Shown here: one piece after another, positions 60,701 through 64,000 of the stretch
Layout: each line of letters begins with the position of its first letter
Position numbering within the stretch: the first letter of the stretch is position 1
Assembly (NCBI GenBank): GCA_023374025.1
Contig: SIJG01000003.1
Location: forward strand, 1,518,416-1,582,415
DNA from: Heterodera schachtii
Taxonomy: Eukaryota > Nematoda > Chromadorea > Rhabditida > Heteroderidae
Reading direction: 5' to 3'
DNA: 64,000 bases
Position numbers and translations under genes: made by a program
The notes under the pieces: generated by a model
What the model was told of the DNA's origin: nothing
The model's database searches: none
Seen by the model: only the letters and a program-made list of their open reading frames with translations

Positions 60701-63700
60701 AAAGCGAATTCGTCTCTCACTTCTGATCAATGCGCGAGTGTTGGTGTCCTTGAAAACTGCAATTGATTTGGATGATGCACTGTTTGCCCTTGACCGTGCT
60801 CAGCTGGACCCAGCAGAACTTGGCGGCACTGTGCCATTGGCAGACAAATTGCAAATGTCCATTGACGATCTCCGCCAATTCCATAGGTCGTAAAATAGTA
60901 TAAATTAATCCACCTTTTATATGCATAATTAATTATAAGTTCTCTTACAAAAAAATTTATTTTTATTTATTTAATGATTTTATAAATATCAATTCGGCAT
61001 TTAAAATTTGCATTAAATTAAATTTTCTCTAATTTTCTTTTATGATAAGTAAATAAATATTGTTTTTTGAATAAAATTCGAGGTACAGTTTTTCAATTTT
61101 TTTCAAAAGAAATTTTCCAATTTAAAACCTTAAATAAACTAAAAAAAAAAAGAAGCGAGAATATGTATATGAAAAAGTATAAAATATTTAGAAAAATATG
61201 TTCAATAGAGCCTGTTAAATTATGGAAAAAATACGTATTTACATAAAATAATAATTATTATTGTAATTTTTTTTTAATTCAAGAGAAGGTGCTCGGGTTG
61301 TCATTTTGGTGCTCAGCAATGATGAACAACAGCGACTGAACGCGGACGAGCACCAATCCCGACGGATCATCAAGGGGCTTGACCGCTTGTCCGCCTCGCT
61401 GTTCATCCTTCATTTTGCGCCCCGCGGTGCACCTCCCTCTGCTGGCCCACTGAGCGCACAATTCAACGGAAGTGACACGGAACGGACCATCCGCGTTTTC
61501 AGCACTAGCGGCAAAATTTCACAATTTGTGGACGAATTCCGACGCAAGACTTTCACATGCAGGTAGTTTTTTGAAAAAAAAAAGAAGATTGTTTTTATAT
61601 TGTAGTACTTCAATAACGTATCCCAAGAGATGAGGGACAGACTCGTCAGGGGAAGGGAAGATTTCGATTTTTCTTATCGATATCCCTCCCACCTCACTAG
61701 ATCTCTCTAATCCAAAATTCTCACAAAAACTTGATAGTCTTTACAAAAACCAAAAAAATCGGACAATTTTTGGTGCCAATCTATTAAGAATTGTTTTTTT
61801 TTTGCCGGCGGAAGCCAACGTTTCACCGTAGAGTCTTAAAAAAAATTCTTAATTTTCTTTAACAATTTTATTATGAAATCCAATTAGATTTGCAAATTTA
61901 CGCTATAAAAATTCTTAAATATAATCGCTATTTTTCAATAAAAATAATCATTCAGAAAACATGATGGTAAATTGGAAAATGCACGTGAGGAAGAATCATT
62001 TGCATCCGACTCAACTGTTGCCCCATCGGAAGATTCTAAACCAATTGTAATAATTGTTGAAAATATTTAAAATTTCAACAAATTTAAAAATTTACCAATT
62101 GTTACACCCAAAAATTTGTAGTCAGAAAATCGGAAAATGTACAGAAAAAAAAATTAGATAAATTTTCCTTTTTAATTCTGATTAAATTTTAAAAATTTAC
62201 TAGTTTAAAATGATTAAAAATTAATTAAATAAATGTTTTTTTAATTAAAATAAAAAACTAAGACTTCTTCACAGACTGAGCAAGGAACAGCAGAATCAGA
62301 AAATGAATCCAACACTTCGTCCGGTGGCGTTAAACTGCTTGAAAATGTTGCTGAATTGGACAGCAACAACACCAGTAACACAAATGAAATCGCATCAAAT
62401 GTGAATTTGAGGGCAGCAAATGTGTCTAATGTTCCGGTAATTTTCTAAATATTATTTTATTAATTCATTAATTGGGTTTTGCTATATAAGCTAATTGATT
62501 AACTAATTAATTAATTAGGTTTTTGATTACAAAATTGAAATTTGAAAATTTTCAATAAATTTAAATAGGCCCCTTCACTCACAATCAGCTGCACATAAAT
62601 TTTATGATAAAATCTTCAAAAGTTCTGATAACATTTTTTATGCTGAATGAAATTCTTATATTTATTTATTTCATATTTATTTATAAATTCAAATTTTCCA
62701 ATTTCCAATTTACTCATTTAAATGGGAAATTTTTTTTTAAATAGTAAATTATTTTGAAAATTTGTTTTCAGACAACATCTGAGCAAATTGTCTCTGTGCC
62801 TGACGCTTCACAAAATGTGTCTACTGAGAACGATGAAATTTCGTTAAACAACCTCACAACCGTATTGCCTACCGAAGAAACTGTTACTGTAACAACTACC
62901 GTAAGCACTACAACCGCTGCCCCTACTACAACTACCATAACTACTACAACCGCTACCTCTACGATAACTACTGTGGCAAAGCAACAAACTTCACGGAAGC
63001 CGGTCAAATTTGCAATGAGTGAAGATGATCATCCCCATGTATTTTTGCTGGGTGACGAATGCAAGGTGGACAATTAATTAATAAATAGGTACAAAATAAC
63101 TTAATTGTTATTATCGTATCATTTAGCGTCCACCGTATTTATGATTACGGTAACAGACCTAAGTGTGATCCAATTTCCCTAATTTAAGCTTTCATAGGTT
63201 TTTCAAAATGTTTTTAAATCAATTTTTTATGCTTATCGCAGCAAAAAGTACCCTAAATTATACTTTATTCATTGTTTTTGAATTGTTTTTCTCCTAAGAA
63301 TACCTTTGAATTTTTATTGCTTTTTGTAACCAATTATCTTTGGGATTATTAAAAACAAAATTTTGATTATACCCCAAAAAAGTTCTAAAAATGCTCAGAA
63401 GTGCGCACCCAATGTTAATGAGCTACTAAAAGACAAGGATTAGCTGTTAATTTTAAAATTAAAGACATTTTAAGAGGAGTTATAAAGGGATTATAAAATA
63501 TACATAAAAAATAATAACTCGAAAAAGTTGGTCAAATTTTACCCAATTTTCTTTTAAAAAATGTCATCACAGGTGGATTTGATGTTCATCATCGACACTT
63601 CCCAAAGTGTGCAGGAAGCATTTGAACAACAGCTCCAATTTGCTGTGGACTTGGTAGGCTTTCAAATATGCAAAAAAAAAAAAATCTTTTTTTAATATTT

Positions 63701-63883
63701 TTTTTTCAAATTTAATAATAGGTCAAACGCTTGCCGGACCAAGATTTTGCGCAACGTGTCCAAGTTGGAGCAGTATCGTTCAACAAAAAAGCCCAACTGC
63801 AATTCACGATGGGCCAATTGAAAGAAAAGCCGGCCATCCTTGACGCATTATTGCACATTAATCACACAGGCGGTGGCACTTCG
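51774..63883 (+). CDS. Large secreted protein with repeated von Willebrand factor A domains (runs off right edge)
   Basis: Twenty-five exons join in frame to 1365 residues before the window ends; the last one seen is 63722-63883, followed by a GT donor. Exon 1 (51774-51870) encodes a signal peptide (MITCYILLFLLICILTTLS). Domain 1 (about residues 40-255) has a weak metal site, LFDITPE at 46-52. Domain 2 (308-495) has a full MIDAS, VLDTSGS at 313-319, and LISDGHG. A charged linker (about 500-658, exon 55546-56077) follows. Domain 3 (from about 668) reads MLDRARPE. Domain 4 (from about 902) lost the motif. A Ser/Thr-rich mucin-like stretch (about 1187-1270) leads to domain 5 with IIDTSQS at 1290-1296. 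It is likely an extracellular-matrix or cuticle adhesion protein; this is inferred from VWA families. No orthologue is named with confidence. Confidence 0.88.
54655..54800. repeat. CCCGTA-rich patch in VWA gene intron 10
   Basis: Repeated words ccgta, cccgtag and tacggg in both orientations (for example tagcccgtaccccgtagatg) make a GC-richer island inside an AT-rich intron. No coding frame. It resembles the other small foldback remnants in the window. Confidence 0.4.
57020..57310. mobile_element. MITE-like foldback in VWA gene intron 14
   Basis: The left arm contains gctgaacgattttttggatc (57043). The right arm (about 57285-57305) contains the inverted form gctggacgatttttagaaca. Both arms also share an ACATTCTTAG / GCATTCTTAG word further inside. 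The centre is AT-rich and non-coding. No target duplication was identified. Confidence 0.45.
58330..60240 (+). repeat. About 99-bp minisatellite with 198-bp higher-order repeat in VWA gene intron 17
   Basis: The 2-kb intron 58245-60282 is filled by roughly 15-20 tandem copies of a unit of about 98-100 bp that includes taataagtggtattaatg, actgatatcatgttttgta and aatcatagattgtaa. From about 59270 to 59880 two unit types alternate (one with tttgtgacaaacatcatatt, the other with tctatcac-aacatcaaagg). The word tgactgatatc recurs at 59281, 59479 and 59677, so the array has become a 198-bp dimer repeat. Outer copies are more diverged. Confidence 0.88.
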
Positions 63884-64000
63884 GTAAAAGAATGAAATAT
63901 TTATATTATATATTTTTTAATTAATATAAATTCATTTTATAAAAAATCTCTCAACAGCCCCATCTAATAATTTAAAAAATGATTTGGAATGATTTTATAG

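Noticed and set aside
62768..63007. Minus-strand valine-rich frame
   Set aside because: It is the complement of the Thr-rich mucin-like exon 62772-63065.

Overview
The window is a strongly AT-rich piece of a nematode nuclear genome. It shows many small exons with GT..AG introns ending in TTTCAG or TTTTAG, three nematode-type Srt chemoreceptor genes, and metabolic genes with animal-type mitochondrial leaders. No rRNA, tRNA, operon or CRISPR was seen. The species cannot be fixed from sequence alone. A clade IV (Tylenchina-like) nematode is plausible, but this is inference.

Layout. (1) 1-13,600: two tandem copies of a unit made of a bacterial-type FAD alditol/xylitol-oxidase-like gene (+) followed by a gene of a secreted 'WKK' family (-). 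The first oxidase copy is cut by the left edge (918-2266), the second is complete (7242-11162, 464 aa), and a third survives only as one exon (about 13394-13490). Two Mutator-like elements with 9-10 bp target duplications (73-749, 4355-5603) lie here. (2) 13,758-19,489: mitochondrial branched-chain aminotransferase (-, 7 exons), whose last intron carries two WKK genes and one relic on the opposite strand. (3) 20,400-25,180: three decayed WKK copies, two orphan exons and a displaced WKK promoter. (4) 25,441-29,681: succinyl-CoA:3-ketoacid CoA-transferase (-, 16 exons, 525 aa). (5) 31,850-42,338: three Srt GPCR genes; the second and third are a convergent inverted pair. (6) 43,919-45,165: a WKK relic and a frameshifted WKK gene. 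(7) 45,166-51,773: a long intergenic stretch with a hAT-type MITE. (8) 51,774 to beyond the right edge: a large secreted multi-VWA-domain protein (at least 25 exons), with a 198-bp higher-order minisatellite in one intron.

The most unusual content is the WKK family. Its members have a signal peptide, a conserved [14 protein letters not shown] box, a variable acidic/N/Q-rich linker, and three tandem repeats of about 52-57 residues, each ending in a helix-turn-helix-like LGIS-x-x-T-x-x-KWKK motif. About ten copies or relics occur in 64 kb. Only two look fully intact (12111-12924 and 16366-17127). Several share an upstream imperfect palindrome (AGTGAAA-N6-TTTCACT). The combination of a secretion signal with repeated HTH-like modules in a fast birth-and-death family does not match a family I can name.

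The aminotransferase and the CoA-transferase are neighbours with related mitochondrial roles (branched-chain amino-acid and ketone-body/acyl-CoA metabolism). Each has its own leader and start, so no operon is implied. All gene models were built by hand from reading-frame continuity across splice sites.
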